This document shows, in pieces, positions 23,183 through 34,003 of a stretch of DNA of 64,000 nt. Both the position numbers and the translations under genes were made by a program. Source of the DNA: Diphasiastrum complanatum (Eukaryota; Streptophyta; Lycopodiopsida; Lycopodiales; Lycopodiaceae); assembly GCA_029204225.1 (NCBI GenBank), contig CM055092.1, positions 87,222,537 through 87,286,536 on the forward strand. Direction: 5' to 3'. The notes below the pieces were generated by a model, which saw nothing but the letters and a program-made list of their open reading frames with translations, did no database searches and was not told where the DNA came from. Positions within the stretch are counted from its first letter, which is position 1. Every line of letters starts with the position of its first letter.

Positions 23183-24971
23183 CTTCGGAAGAAAATAAAC
23201 AGCAAATAGCTCGAGTAGCAATACTCCTGTGTGTGTGGATTAAACAGCCGAATTCGTGTATGTGCTGAAAGTTTTGCTGATAAAAGCATAAAATGAAGAA
23301 AGTACGGAATTGGAAAAAAAATGAAGAAACCAGAATACAAAAAAATACTGAGAGGCCCACCACAAATTTGCTAGGCATTTGTTGCCCCTTGGCAACTTGT
23401 TGGGGCCAATAAGTTCTGAGTAATGTCTTTTTTAAGGGCCAATAAGTTAGCTAATTGCCAGATACGTTAGTGCTAACTTGTGAGACAATCAACTGATTGT
23501 TGATTATGTTAGTGCTAACTTGTGACAGTTAAATTTTTGTTGCCCCACCTTTTAGTTATCTGACTCGATTATGTTTAATTGAGGGGTTGTTCCACTTACA
23601 AGTTAGTAACTAAGGAGCAACTCTGGAGGAGAAAGGAGGCAAAACTTTGGACGGTGGTAGTTGGAGAAAAGAGGTGCAGCACAAAGAGGCAAAGGTGGCA
23701 GAATAGTGGATTGTGGTTATTGGAGGACAAGAAAGGAAGGCAACTAGAGAACAATGGGAGTTTGTGTTTCGCCCAAGGGTGGAAGGGCCTAAGAAATGTG
23801 CTTTTACTTCACATAAAATCAATTTTTATTTTTGACTATTTATTTTGAAAAAAAAGATTTTACACACCTTCGGGTTGAAAGGTGCATGTACATATTCCAT
23901 CCAACCGAAATGTGCACGTAAAAAGTAATTTGTCCCACAAATTTCATTTTGTGAGGCACTTCCAATTTCTTCTTCATAAAGGTTCAAAAACTGATTATAC
24001 ATAGTATTTACATCATATTGAAAAAAAAGAAATTGATTCTAAATATCGTAAGAAGCTTTGCCTCACATGTATTCTCCAGAAGTATTTAACTTTTTGAAAT
24101 GAAACAACAAATATCACAAATTTTGAAAGTTAAAAATATTTAAAAAAAACTTATTTTAATGCTCAAACTTGCCTAAGAGAGACACCTAAGCTTTTAGCAA
24201 ATCATCAGAATAATGTAAAACTTTTTGAATATGTACTATTCTATTTTGTAAAGAAGCCAATTGTTGGCGGGCATAATCATTGGCAACAAGCAATTATGAA
24301 TTCAAATAAGAACATGGCAATCTTTTGAGCCCACAACAACCTTCATTTCAATGCATTCAAATACTAACTAAATGATCATAATGTGAAGAACTTAAAGCGA
24401 CTAGTAGAAAGTGCTTAAGACTTGAGAAACAAGCAATAATAATCCAAGAAAGCTTAAAATCATGACCAAATGAAGCCAAATCCAAGCATAATCAAATTCA
24501 TTCAAGAGATCAAGCCTAAACTTAGAGTTCGGCATTAACTCTCATGTGAACGCACTAACCAAGTCCATCAAGAAAACTCTCAAAGAGAAGCTCCAAAGCA
24601 CATTGAAAGGTCAAATTAGACAATTTTTGGATAGCTTCCAAATTAGCACGACCTCCTCTATGTATAGCAAGTCCTTTATGACTCTACTATGAGTTTGGGG
24701 CCTTTTAAGCCTAAATTGATCCTTACAACCATTATTACAAGTTTTACTATTTACAAATATAGCATGGTTGTTCAAGCCTCCTTACTCACTATCTTATTAA
24801 TCTAGTCATATTCTAACTTAGCCCCATGGCCATAGACCATTTTGTATTTCATCAAGTGTCATGCTCCATGAGTCCCTTGGCAGTTGATGAAGATCTCTGG
24901 GCCCCTTTAATTTAGAAATAATCTTTCCATGTATTGTTCTTGTCAGTAACCATTATCTATTGGTTACATAT
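23183..24971. other. Upstream region of the J-domain gene and intergenic DNA
   Basis: The promoter of the minus-strand gene must lie at its start, but no TATA box stands out. A 42-bp spaced direct repeat of GTTAGTGCTAACTTGTGA occurs at 23466 and 23508; its core TTAG-TGCTAA is partly palindromic. The ORF at 23579-23848 has no recognisable family. The rest is AT-rich with no gene seen. Confidence 0.4.
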
Positions 24972-25695
24972 TGTTGAATTCACACGTGTGGATTGTCCAC
25001 AACATGTACTTGTGATCTCCTAAGGTGTGTAGATGCACCAAGATCAAGACTAGATTGAGATTCAAGATCATCTTAGATCCTATGGCAAAAACACACTACT
25101 ACATGCTCCAACTCTCACTCACACGTGTGGGAAGTATTCAAAAAATAATCTAAGTAAAAACAAGCTGCTCTCCTCGGGTAGAGAGAGAAAAAGCATCATG
25201 AGCTCTCGGGTAGAGAGAGAAAGCTAGAAATCCAATAACTCACAAAATCCATGAAATCACCAAATCAATTAGATCCAAAATGAGGAGTACAATGACACTA
25301 GTAGATCCACGAGCTACCACTATGCTTAACTATGATTGGACCATACTTTGTCACCTCTTGATCCTATTGGACCATTGATCCATGCACCTCTTAATTCTAT
25401 TGGACTATATTCAAGCACACCTCAATTTCCTATTGGACCTCACAAAGTTCCACCTCTAAATCCTATTGGACCTCTTGGAATTCATCAAACAAAAGCTTTA
25501 CATTTGTCTACACTCTAATTGGCACGTGTTTAGCCTCTTACTCTATTTTGGCTCAATAGTGGCATTACAAGTGGAAATGCATAATTTGCCATCTATGCCA
25601 AATTTATTCCTATCAACATCCTACACCTAGATGCTTGGTGTAAAAAACATAAGACCCCTATATCTAACATAGATAATCTTTTTCAATTGTTCACA
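24972..25695 (-). repeat. 3' LTR of the deleted copia element
   Basis: TG...CA ends. It is nearly identical to 27578-28309 apart from scattered substitutions and small indels (for example near 25100 and 25390). It contains four degenerate 30-bp units of the type CACCTCTNAATCCTATTGGACC at about 25350-25475 and a repeated CTCTCGGGTAGAGAGAGA motif at about 25170-25225. Confidence 0.92.
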
Positions 25696-25713
25696 CTCCT
25701 CCTAAAAAATTAT

Positions 25714-27117
25714 CTATGAAGATTTGAGCATTGATCTTGATATAACTCCAAGATTAGATCTATGCTTGATGAAAGCACTTTTGCTCAAAGGCTTGGTGAG
25801 TAGATCGGCAATACAAGAGGACGAGTTGACATGCTCGAAATAGATTTCTCCTCCAATAAGCTTTTCTCTCACAAAATGGTGTGCCACTTCTATGTGCTTG
25901 CTTCTTGCATGAAATATGGGATTATTGGCAAGAGCTTGGGCCGAGATGTTATCACACTTGATCATTGGTAGATCATCCTCCTTGATGCACTTTAGCTCCA
26001 TTAATAACCTCTTGATCCAAAGCAGTTCTTTGGTAGTTGTAGTGAGTGCTTTGTACTCGACCTCACATGAAGAGAGAGATATAGTATCTTGCTTTTTGGA
26101 AAGCCAAGATATTAGATTGCCTCCAAGAAAGATAATGTATGCACTAATAGACTTTCGATCCATCTTGTCACTTGCAAAGTCCGAATCCGAGTAGCCAATA
26201 ATGGATAGATCTTCACTTTTATAGAGTAGACCATAATCACAAGATGAAGATACATATCTTAGAATCCTCTTGGCCATCTTCCAATGATGGATCTTAGGAT
26301 CTTGCATAAATTGACTCAATTTGTGCACACAAAAACTTAGATCGGGCCTAGTAATGGTAAGCCAAATCAAGGAGCCTACAAGACTCCTAAAAAGTGTGAT
26401 GTCCTCAAAGGATCTTTCATCACCTTTATTAGGATCTTTTACAATTTGCTTTATTGGAGTATCTATGCTCTTAGAATTTTCCATATGGAATTTTTTCAAC
26501 ATAGAGTGAGCATATCTAGATTGGCATATAAAGACATGATTTTCATAAAAATCAATTTCTAGGCCTAGGATGTAATGCATCTCTCCTAGATCTTGCATTT
26601 TAAACTCACATCCAAGTGCTAGCTTGGTTTCATCAACTAGCTTGATACAACTTCCACAAAGAATAATGTCATCAACATAAATTAGAAGAATGACAATATT
26701 GCTATCAACAAACTTTAGATACATGGAAGGATCATAGTCACTAAGAGTAAATCCTAGTGAGATAAGAAAAGAATTAAGTCTTGAATACCATGATCTTGGT
26801 GCTTGCTTGAGTCCATAAAGACTTTTGAAGAGCAAGCACACTTTGGACTCATCCTTGATGAATCCTTGAGGTTGTTCCATATAGATCTCCTCCTCAAGAT
26901 AACCATTTAGAAAAGCATTGGATACATTTAATTGAAACACCTTCCACTTGAAAAAACAAGCAAGAGAAATAACAATTCTTATTGTCACCATCTTTGCAAC
27001 GGGTGCAAAGGTCTCCTCATAATCAAGACCATGGATTTGAGCAAATCCTTTGGCACATAATCTTGCTTTATGCTTGTTGATGGTGCCATCATGATTGAAC
27101 TTGATCCGAAATATCTA
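25714..27117 (-). pseudogene. copia RT-RNase H remnant (pol C-terminal part)
   Basis: The open frame from the Met at 26991 gives 425 residues, and the frame is open further upstream to about 27117. RT motifs: NAFLNG (26-30), GLKQAPRSWY (60-69), YVDD (105-108). RNase H follows: SDSD (268-271) and SSCEVEY (307-313). The C-terminal LTKPL and HARSKHIEV blocks typical of copia are present. Protease and integrase are absent, so it has no self-contained mobility, but RT and RNase H look unbroken. Confidence 0.88.
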
Positions 27118-27563
27118 GATCATATATAGATGAGATTGGCAAGCATACAACTGTGATTTTGGATCACCCAAGAAATCTCTTGACCAAACCAAATGTGTCC
27201 ACCCAGGTCTAGGTGCCCTACCTAACCCTCTTCAAATCCTTATAATTTCTGATTGGCTCAACCAAATGGAATGAAACTGATTGCATCAGAAACTAGACAA
27301 AAATAGCTTTAAAACAAGCTATCAAGCAAGATAAATGGATCAAGCGTGAGAGAGAACTTCCAAACTGAAATTGGATTTTCCTCACACGTGTCTGAGCTCC
27401 TGATTCCATACAGTACCAGCTCAGACAAAATCAATGTCCTTTTGATCTCTTTTGATCCAAGATTGAACAAGATAGCTAGGAAAATGGGCCTTGACAACTT
27501 CTAGCTCAAGATTGATGAAATTTTTTTCACTTAGATGGATCAAAATGCATGGTAACCTTAGGT

Positions 27564-27577
27564 AGGCTCTGATACCA
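27564..27577 (-). other. Primer-binding site of the deleted copia
   Basis: Minus-strand TGGTATCAGAGCCT immediately follows the 5' LTR end, complementary to initiator-Met tRNA. Confidence 0.9.
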
Positions 27578-28309
27578 TGTTGAATTCACACGTGTGGATT
27601 GTCCACAACATGTACTTGTGATCTCCTAAGGTGTGTAGATGCACCAAGATCAAGACTAGATTGAGATTCAAGATCAATCTTAGATCCTATGGCAAAAACA
27701 CACCACTACATGCATTCAATCACTTCCAGCTCTCACTCACACATGTGGGAAGTATTCAAAAAATAATCTAAGTAAAAACAAGCTACTCTTCTCGGGTAGA
27801 GAGAGAAAAAACATCATGAGCTCTCGAGTAGAGAGAGAAAGCTAGAAATCCAATAACTCACAAAATCCATGAAATCACCAAATCAATTAGATCCAAAATG
27901 AGGAGTACAATGATACTATTAGATCCACGAGCTACCACTATGCTTAACTATGATTGGACCATACTTTTTCACCTCTTGATCCTATTGGACCATTGATCCA
28001 TGCACCTCTTCTATTGGACTATATTCAAGCACACCTCAATTTCCTATTGGACCTCACAAGGTTCCACCTCTAAATCCTATTGGACCTCTTGGAATTCATC
28101 AAACAAAAGCTTTACACTTGTCTACACTCTAATTGGCACGTGTTTGGCCTCTTACTCTATTTTGGCTCAATAGTGGCATTACAAGTGAAAATGCATAATT
28201 TGCCATCTATGCCAAATTTATTCCTATCAACATCCTACACCTAGATGCTTGATGTAAAAACAATAAGACCCCTATATCTAACATAGATAATCTTTTTCAA
28301 TTCTTCACA
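27578..28309 (-). repeat. 5' LTR of the deleted copia element
   Basis: A 732-bp LTR in minus orientation, starting TGTGAAGAATTG and ending ATTCAACA. It carries the same 30-bp-type tandem units (about 27965-28085) and CTCGGGTAGAGAGAG motifs as its partner. Its terminus contains the palindrome CACACGTGTG. Confidence 0.92.
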
Positions 28310-28767
28310 GATATCACTATATTTTATTTTCATTCTCTAATTCTTTGTTGCAAATACCAAAAATACCGCCTCAAGTTCAATTTCTAGCTTATTATTATAG
28401 AGCTAGGTTGCAATGTTCTATAGAATAACCTTTGATCTACAAATTTGTCCCGTAGATTTAACAAGATCATTGAAGAAAAGTTTTGTGAAACGCAAGGTTT
28501 TTTTTGAATAGCATCTAATTATTTATGGGTTGACAAAGTTCATGCAAAAAGGCACTCAAGAGCCTTTTCTCTCAGTATCTCTCTTGATTGAATATGTTAG
28601 CAAATTCCTGATGCATCTCTTTTTATCCAAGCATCTGGTTTTACTGCCTTATACATTGCTCTACAATATGGGATGATGGTTTCATCTTATAGATCCAATG
28701 CAATTATTAGACCATGAGTTTCTCATGGATATTCTTTAAATCCCATTTAGGGAAAAACTCTTTTTGA
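28310..28767 (-). other. Sequence between copia and TNP2 remnant, no gene
   Basis: This follows the TNP2 frame on the minus strand but with stops and no recognisable transposase motif. The CACTA element is therefore truncated or badly decayed here. Confidence 0.4.
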
Positions 28768-30032
28768 TCATCTATGCACAAGGAATTTGACAATTTCCTC
28801 AATCAATGGTGCAAGGTAGATATCCATATTTTTTACTTCATGTTTTCCAGGAATTAGAAGTGCTAGCATGAGATGTCCTGTTTTGATGCTTAGCCAAGGT
28901 GGAATGTTATAGTTGACCAACACCACTGGCCAAGTAGACCACGTGCTTGACATTTTTCCAAAGGGGTTAACTCCGTTTGTTGCAAGTCCAAATCTTATAT
29001 TTCTTGTTTCACTTGCGAAACAGGGATATTCTTTGTTAATGTGTTTCCATGCAGGAGAGTCTGAGGGTACTCTCATGATCTCATCTGAAGAACGATGACT
29101 AGCATGCCAATTCACAAGTTCTGCAAGAGACTTGCAACGAAACAACCGTTGCAATCGTGGGATTATTGGAAAGTGTCGTAACACCTTGCATGGGATAGTG
29201 GTCCCTTGTAAGTCATCTCGATATCGATGAGTATCGCATATAGGACAAGCTTTTAACCCTCGATACTCACCACAATATAAGATGCAATCTTTTGGACAAG
29301 CATGATGCAATGTATAGTCCATTCCCATTGCACTCAACATTTTTCGTGCCTCACCTCTTGTCTCTAACATAGTGTTTCCTTCTGGGAGTAGTTTGCGCAA
29401 TAACCTGTACATAATGAAATGAATTTTCATAATATAAAATAAAAGATCATTTAGTGAACTAAAACATTTGACTTGAACAACACATCTATTAAATTCTTAA
29501 AAAAAAATCTCAATCTTATTTACCCAAATAAGGATGTAACACTTGTATCACTCCATTTATATTTTGCTTGGAGGTTCAATATAAGCAACGAAACGGTCAA
29601 ACGAGATGTCTTTGCTCCAGGATATAATGGTGTGTTTGATTCTTCTCTCAATTTTTTTTCCTCGACACTAATAAATGATTCGCTATCATGTTCAGTGCGT
29701 TCTTTTATATCATGATGCTCATAGACGTTATTAATCAAGTTGTTCATGATTTCAACTTCATCTTGAATGCAATAATCATTTTCAGCACTTGATCTTGATT
29801 CTGAAGAAGAAGAAGAAGAAGACCGAGGCTGATTTGCTTTGGCACGTTGTTGTTCATCTATTTTCATCATGGCTCTCAATCCCATATGCTCACGACGTGA
29901 TAGTTGATTTATGTGCGGCCCATCGTATGCCAATCTTGTTTTGGATATGGAGTGACTGTTGTCATCGTCACTAGAGCTAGATGACAATTCATAGTCCTTC
30001 AAACATGGAAAACAAATTAACATATTTATCAA
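28768..30032 (-). pseudogene. CACTA (En/Spm) TNP2-type transposase, N-terminal half
   Basis: Two exons: about 30032-29524 and 29404-28768, with a GT/AG intron 29405-29523 that keeps the frame. The first exon has an acidic Ser-rich region and the block KTSRLTVSLLILNLQ...WSD. The second has TNP2 hallmarks: LLPEGNTML, HHACPKDCILY, CPICDTHRYR, FPIIPRLQRLF, WHASHRSSDEIMR and NGVNPFGKMSSTWSTWPV, then LAPLIEE. Full TNP2 proteins run several hundred residues further, so the C-terminal part is missing. It would act as the DNA-cleaving transposase, but this copy is incomplete. Confidence 0.85.
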
Positions 30033-30197
30033 TTAACATATAAGATTGTCATTCATGAAAACTAAAACTAAAATTAAGACATGCAAATCAAACACCATAT
30101 CTTAAATTAAGGCATGCAATATGAAATATAAAAAAAACAATTAATTCACATTCAATATAACTTGCTCTCACTAAATAGATAAAATGTATTTTGATAT

Positions 30198-30851
30198 TCA
30201 CAAGGTACATGCTTGAGTTTGGCTCAAAGCCTTTTGTACACATCTTGGAAGAGGGCGATTGAAGCTATATTTGATGAATAGCTCTTCACCACATCTAATG
30301 GGCCTTATCACACATACCATTACGTATGTACTTTTCGAGTTCCTAGAAAAGTATTCTTCCTTTCCATTGGTACGTTCCTCGAAATCACAATTAGTTAATG
30401 AAGGGTGCCCAATGGAACTATTTATATATGCAGCAATATTGCCATATTTTTCTGGACGCCCATCAATGTACATACGATGTGATTTCGAAACATTCTCTCC
30501 TTGCACATGTTGCTTTTCCAAAGAACAAGCATTGGCATTCAAGCCATAAACCTGCATTCTCCATTGGTGACGACATAGAGCATGCCAATCACCCCAATTG
30601 TATTGAGGTCCTGTGTAAGTCATTGATGTGACAACACTATTTAAGGGGACATCAATGCTAGTCAAAGAAAATAAATCCAATCCCGCATTAGGAAAGTGCT
30701 CACTTGGCTTGATCATGTACATATGACCCCAATATGAAAATGAAGTTCCACATGATGGTAGTGGTACTCTATCAGGCCAACATGAATATTTCTTTCTATC
30801 AAAGGGCTTAACCAATGCTTCTAGGTAGGGAGGAAGGGGAGACTCAGTCAA
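30198..30851 (-). CDS. SET-domain ORF within CACTA sequence
   Basis: 217 codons; the first triplet is TTG, so it is probably an internal exon or a frame-shifted continuation of the ORF ending at 30848 (an A7 run sits at the junction). SET features: IKPSEHFPNAGLDLF (47-61) like the N-terminal G-x-G block, YTG (79-81), IDG (129-131), NIAAYINSS (138-146) in place of the usual N-x-x-x-F-I-N-H-S, and GEELFIKY (188-195). SET domains transfer methyl groups from S-adenosylmethionine to lysine. The His of NHS is Ser here and the second Gly of GxG is Asp, so activity is uncertain. It lies between CACTA ORF1-like exons and TNP2 in the same orientation. Confidence 0.7.
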   Translation of the reverse strand: MTESPLPPYLEALVKPFDRKKYSCWPDRVPLPSCGTSFSYWGHMYMIKPSEHFPNAGLDLFSLTSIDVPLNSVVTSMTYTGPQYNWGDWHALCRHQWRMQVYGLNANACSLEKQHVQGENVSKSHRMYIDGRPEKYGNIAAYINSSIGHPSLTNCDFEERTNGKEEYFSRNSKSTYVMVCVIRPIRCGEELFIKYSFNRPLPRCVQKALSQTQACTL

Positions 30852-31381
30852 TCTTTTTTTAATGGAGTAAATCTAGATGGAATAGGAAGAAGAGGAGATT
30901 CTACACAAGGTATGTGAGGTGATGTGGGATGGATAGAATCGATGTGGGGTGTCATGGGATGGATAGAATCGATGTGAGGTGTCATGAGATAGATAGAATC
31001 GATGTGTGGTGACATCGTGGAATGAATAGAATCCATAGTAGAATTTGCGTGAGGTGTTGTGGGATGGATAGAATCCATGTGAGGTGTCGTGGGATGAATA
31101 GAATCTATGTGTGGTGATATCGTGGGATGAATAGATTCCATGGAAAGATCTATGTGAGGTGTGGTGGAGTGAGTGACGTGCGAAATGGAAAGATGCATAA
31201 CTTCCACATCATGAGGTGTGTAGTGACTAATGACATCATTATGATCATCAACAAGATCTTCTTCCAATGCCAAAGATGATCCAAAATCGATATTTCTTAT
31301 CTTGTTGATAAGATTGTCAATCGACATGTTATAAGACATTGACATCAATGTATTATTCTGCAAGAGTGAAATATTACACAA
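30848..31381 (-). CDS. Pro-His-Ile-Asp decapeptide-repeat ORF
   Basis: 177 codons. The N-terminal part (IDNLINKIRNIDFGSS, acidic) is followed by about eight degenerate 10-residue repeats of the form SIHPTTPHID, produced by 30-bp DNA repeats at about 30920-31150. The C-terminal basic end runs into an A7 homopolymer, where a one-base slip would continue into the SET frame. An upstream exon with a cysteine motif (31458-31586) splices plausibly to it. A diverged copy of the same reading lies at 36560-37035. Function unknown; probably a linker in a transposon-encoded protein. Confidence 0.6.
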   Translation of the reverse strand: MCNISLLQNNTLMSMSYNMSIDNLINKIRNIDFGSSLALEEDLVDDHNDVISHYTPHDVEVMHLSISHVTHSTTPHIDLSMESIHPTISPHIDSIHPTTPHMDSIHPTTPHANSTMDSIHSTMSPHIDSIYLMTPHIDSIHPMTPHIDSIHPTSPHIPCVESPLLPIPSRFTPLKKD

Positions 31382-31457
31382 GCCCTAGTTTTAGTTTTTT
31401 TCAAAAAAACTATAAATATGTGTATGATAAGAACAGTACTAAATTGTCAAAATGTAC

Positions 31458-31830
31458 CTCCAAATCCACATCGGGCTCCTCAATGTGCTTTCTAAACTTC
31501 CACAGATGTTGCGCCACTATTCGTCTTTCTCGAATTTTCAATCCTTTGCATTGTTTGCACTCACAATATATCTTTTCATTGTACCTCTGGTGATACTAAT
31601 TTCATTTTACAATTACAAAAATGATTAGCTTAATGTTACAAGCTAATTTATATGTGTATAAATACAGTCCTAAGTTTTAAACAAATAATTATATAGTACC
31701 TGCAATTTAGGTCGAGGCTGGGCACCAGAACTTGATAACGATGATGTTCCACTAAGTCTTTGCTCAGCATTTGTGCTCTTTTTCGTGATTTCATTTTGTA
31801 ATAATATTGCATCTTCTTTAACTTTTTGCT
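31458..31830 (-). CDS. CACTA ORF exons with C-x-C-x2-C motif
   Basis: Exon 31458-31586 has GT and AG borders and encodes IYCECKQCKGLKIRERRIVAQHLWKF, split here as IYCECKQCKG followed by a basic stretch and VAQHLW. This resembles the transposase-associated domain of plant CACTA proteins (C-x-C-x2-C followed by HL). A further exon at about 31700-31830 gives a Ser/Gly/Pro-rich linker (SGTSSLSSSGAQPRPKLQ). Both have recognisable copies on the plus strand at 35820-35970 and 36330-36460. The start codon is not identified. Confidence 0.55.
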
Positions 31831-32078
31831 ATCTTGTGGAGGCGTCGTGCTTTAAACAATCGTAGAAAAAAAACAAAAAAGTTATATTCAACACACAATT
31901 CTACAAATCCAAATGCTAACTACATATTATCTACTATACATTTAATAAATATACCTGTTTCAAGACATTTCACGATTAAATTTTATCTGCAATTTTTTAA
32001 CAAGAATGTTAATGATATTGACAAAATACACTTGTCAAAATATACAGTTAAAATTGATATGTACACACAAATTTAACA

Positions 32079-32206
32079 AGGGAAATCAAGGAGAAGAAAA
32101 GAATGAAGATGAAGGGGACGAAGGCGAAGACGAAGGACAAGATTCGGCTTCCACAACGGTGAGGGAGAAGTTAGCGAAGACTAAGAAGCCTACTATTACT
32201 TCTTAG
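32079..32206 (+). CDS. Acidic C-terminal ORF, unrecognised
   Basis: A plus-strand frame (NQGEEKNEDEGDEGEDEGQD, then a basic tail KLAKTKKPTITS and stop). The composition and sharp acidic-to-basic switch look like a real protein tail, opposite in strand to the CACTA exons. No acceptor or upstream exon could be fixed. It may be low-complexity chance. Confidence 0.25.
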
Positions 32207-33058
<852 letters not shown>

Positions 33059-33150
33059 CCAAAGCTCTTCTTCACGAAATTCATTTTGGAAATGCAGTCG
33101 AGGCCCTCACTTTTTTTATTTCGCGGGTTTTTTTTTGTTGATATATTTCT

Positions 33151-33182
33151 GCATGGCACTGCCACGCATGGCAGTGCCATGC
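33151..33182. repeat. Perfect 14-bp inverted repeat
   Basis: The arms are GCATGGCACTGCCA (33151-33164) and TGGCAGTGCCATGC (33169-33182), with a 4-base loop. Related TGGCAGTGCCACGC and TTGCCACG motifs recur at 33322-33375. This pattern fits CACTA subterminal transposase-binding repeats. Confidence 0.85.
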
Positions 33183-33427
33183 CCTAAAAGAAAATTGCAA
33201 AAAAGTTTGCCATGGTGTGGCATAATTGCACTTGCTGGAAAAATTTAAAATTTGAATCTATTCGAGCCCCCTCCCTCCCAATCTGTTCGAAAGAAGAGCC
33301 GGTGACGGAAAACTTAGGCGGTGTGGCAGTGCCACGCAGTTTGCCACGGACATTGCCACGCGAGGGTTGGCAGGTCAAATCTAGTCCCCGTCTTATGTGC
33401 GTGGCAATGGGCCTATATTTGTAGTTG

Positions 33428-34003
33428 TGATATTATACCCTATGATCATAGCTTCATGTCAATCTTTTGAATCTAATGCTTCTTGAACACATGAAGGTTT
33501 ATCAAAAGAAGTGAAGAGAACATTAGATATGTTGCCAACTTTGGCTTGCTTTCCTTTTCAAGATAGGTGAGCCTCCTATGGTTTGATTTGGATTTAGAAG
33601 ATCTTCTTGGAGATATGAGATCTTGAGATTCCTCCTTTTCAATTTGTGAAAGTTCTTCCTCGTCCATCAAGCAATGATTGGATTCAACATGAGCATTTGG
33701 CTTAAGTAGCCTCCCAAATCTTGTTTCCCTTGCAATCACCTCTCCATCCCTCTTGATGGTGTGTAGCATCCACATCAAATTGAACTTGGAATCCACTATC
33801 CAACATTTGTCATTAAGTTTCTAATAAAGACTGTGTTAAGAAGTTTATCTAAGAGAGATATTTTAGACAATATCGATTTAGAAAGAAATCCGTTATAATA
33901 TGTTTTCATATGGATCTATTTTTGCATAATTGCATAATCCAATGAATTTACTATGAGTTTGAGGTTGAGTTAATTCTTTTTGACTTTTCTTATGGAAAGG
34001 ACT
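33428..34003 (-). other. Unrecognised region with a minus-strand ORF
   Basis: The frame 33473-33796 (107 codons, Glu/Ser/Lys-rich, MDEEELSQIEKEE) could be a piece of a retroelement linker between integrase and RT, but it does not match the copia copies here. No family is recognised. Confidence 0.2.

Larger units (their letters stand above)
24972..28309 (-). mobile_element. copia retrotransposon with both LTRs and a large internal deletion
   Basis: Transcribed on the minus strand. The 5' LTR is 27578-28309 and the 3' LTR 24972-25695. The primer site is 27564-27577 and the polypurine tract (minus AGGAGGAG) abuts the 3' LTR at 25696-25703. Flanking bases CATAT and GATAT are a 5-bp target duplication with one mismatch. 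Between primer site and RT, gag, protease, integrase and the start of RT are missing: the leader joins RT at about 27118. Comparison with the plus copy at 37192 shows about 2.9 kb deleted. It retains every cis signal seen here but encodes only RT and RNase H. Confidence 0.92.

Noticed and set aside
22865-23221. Longer J-domain gene start at 23221
   Set aside because: The triplet there is TTG; the first in-frame ATG is at 23182 and gives a plausible transit peptide.
23073-23378. 101-codon minus-strand ORF overlapping exon 1 of the J-domain gene
   Set aside because: It is in a different frame from the HPD/ferredoxin reading and has no family signature.
30259-30631. Plus-strand ORFs opposite the SET region
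   Set aside because: They are antisense shadows of the minus-strand SET frame.
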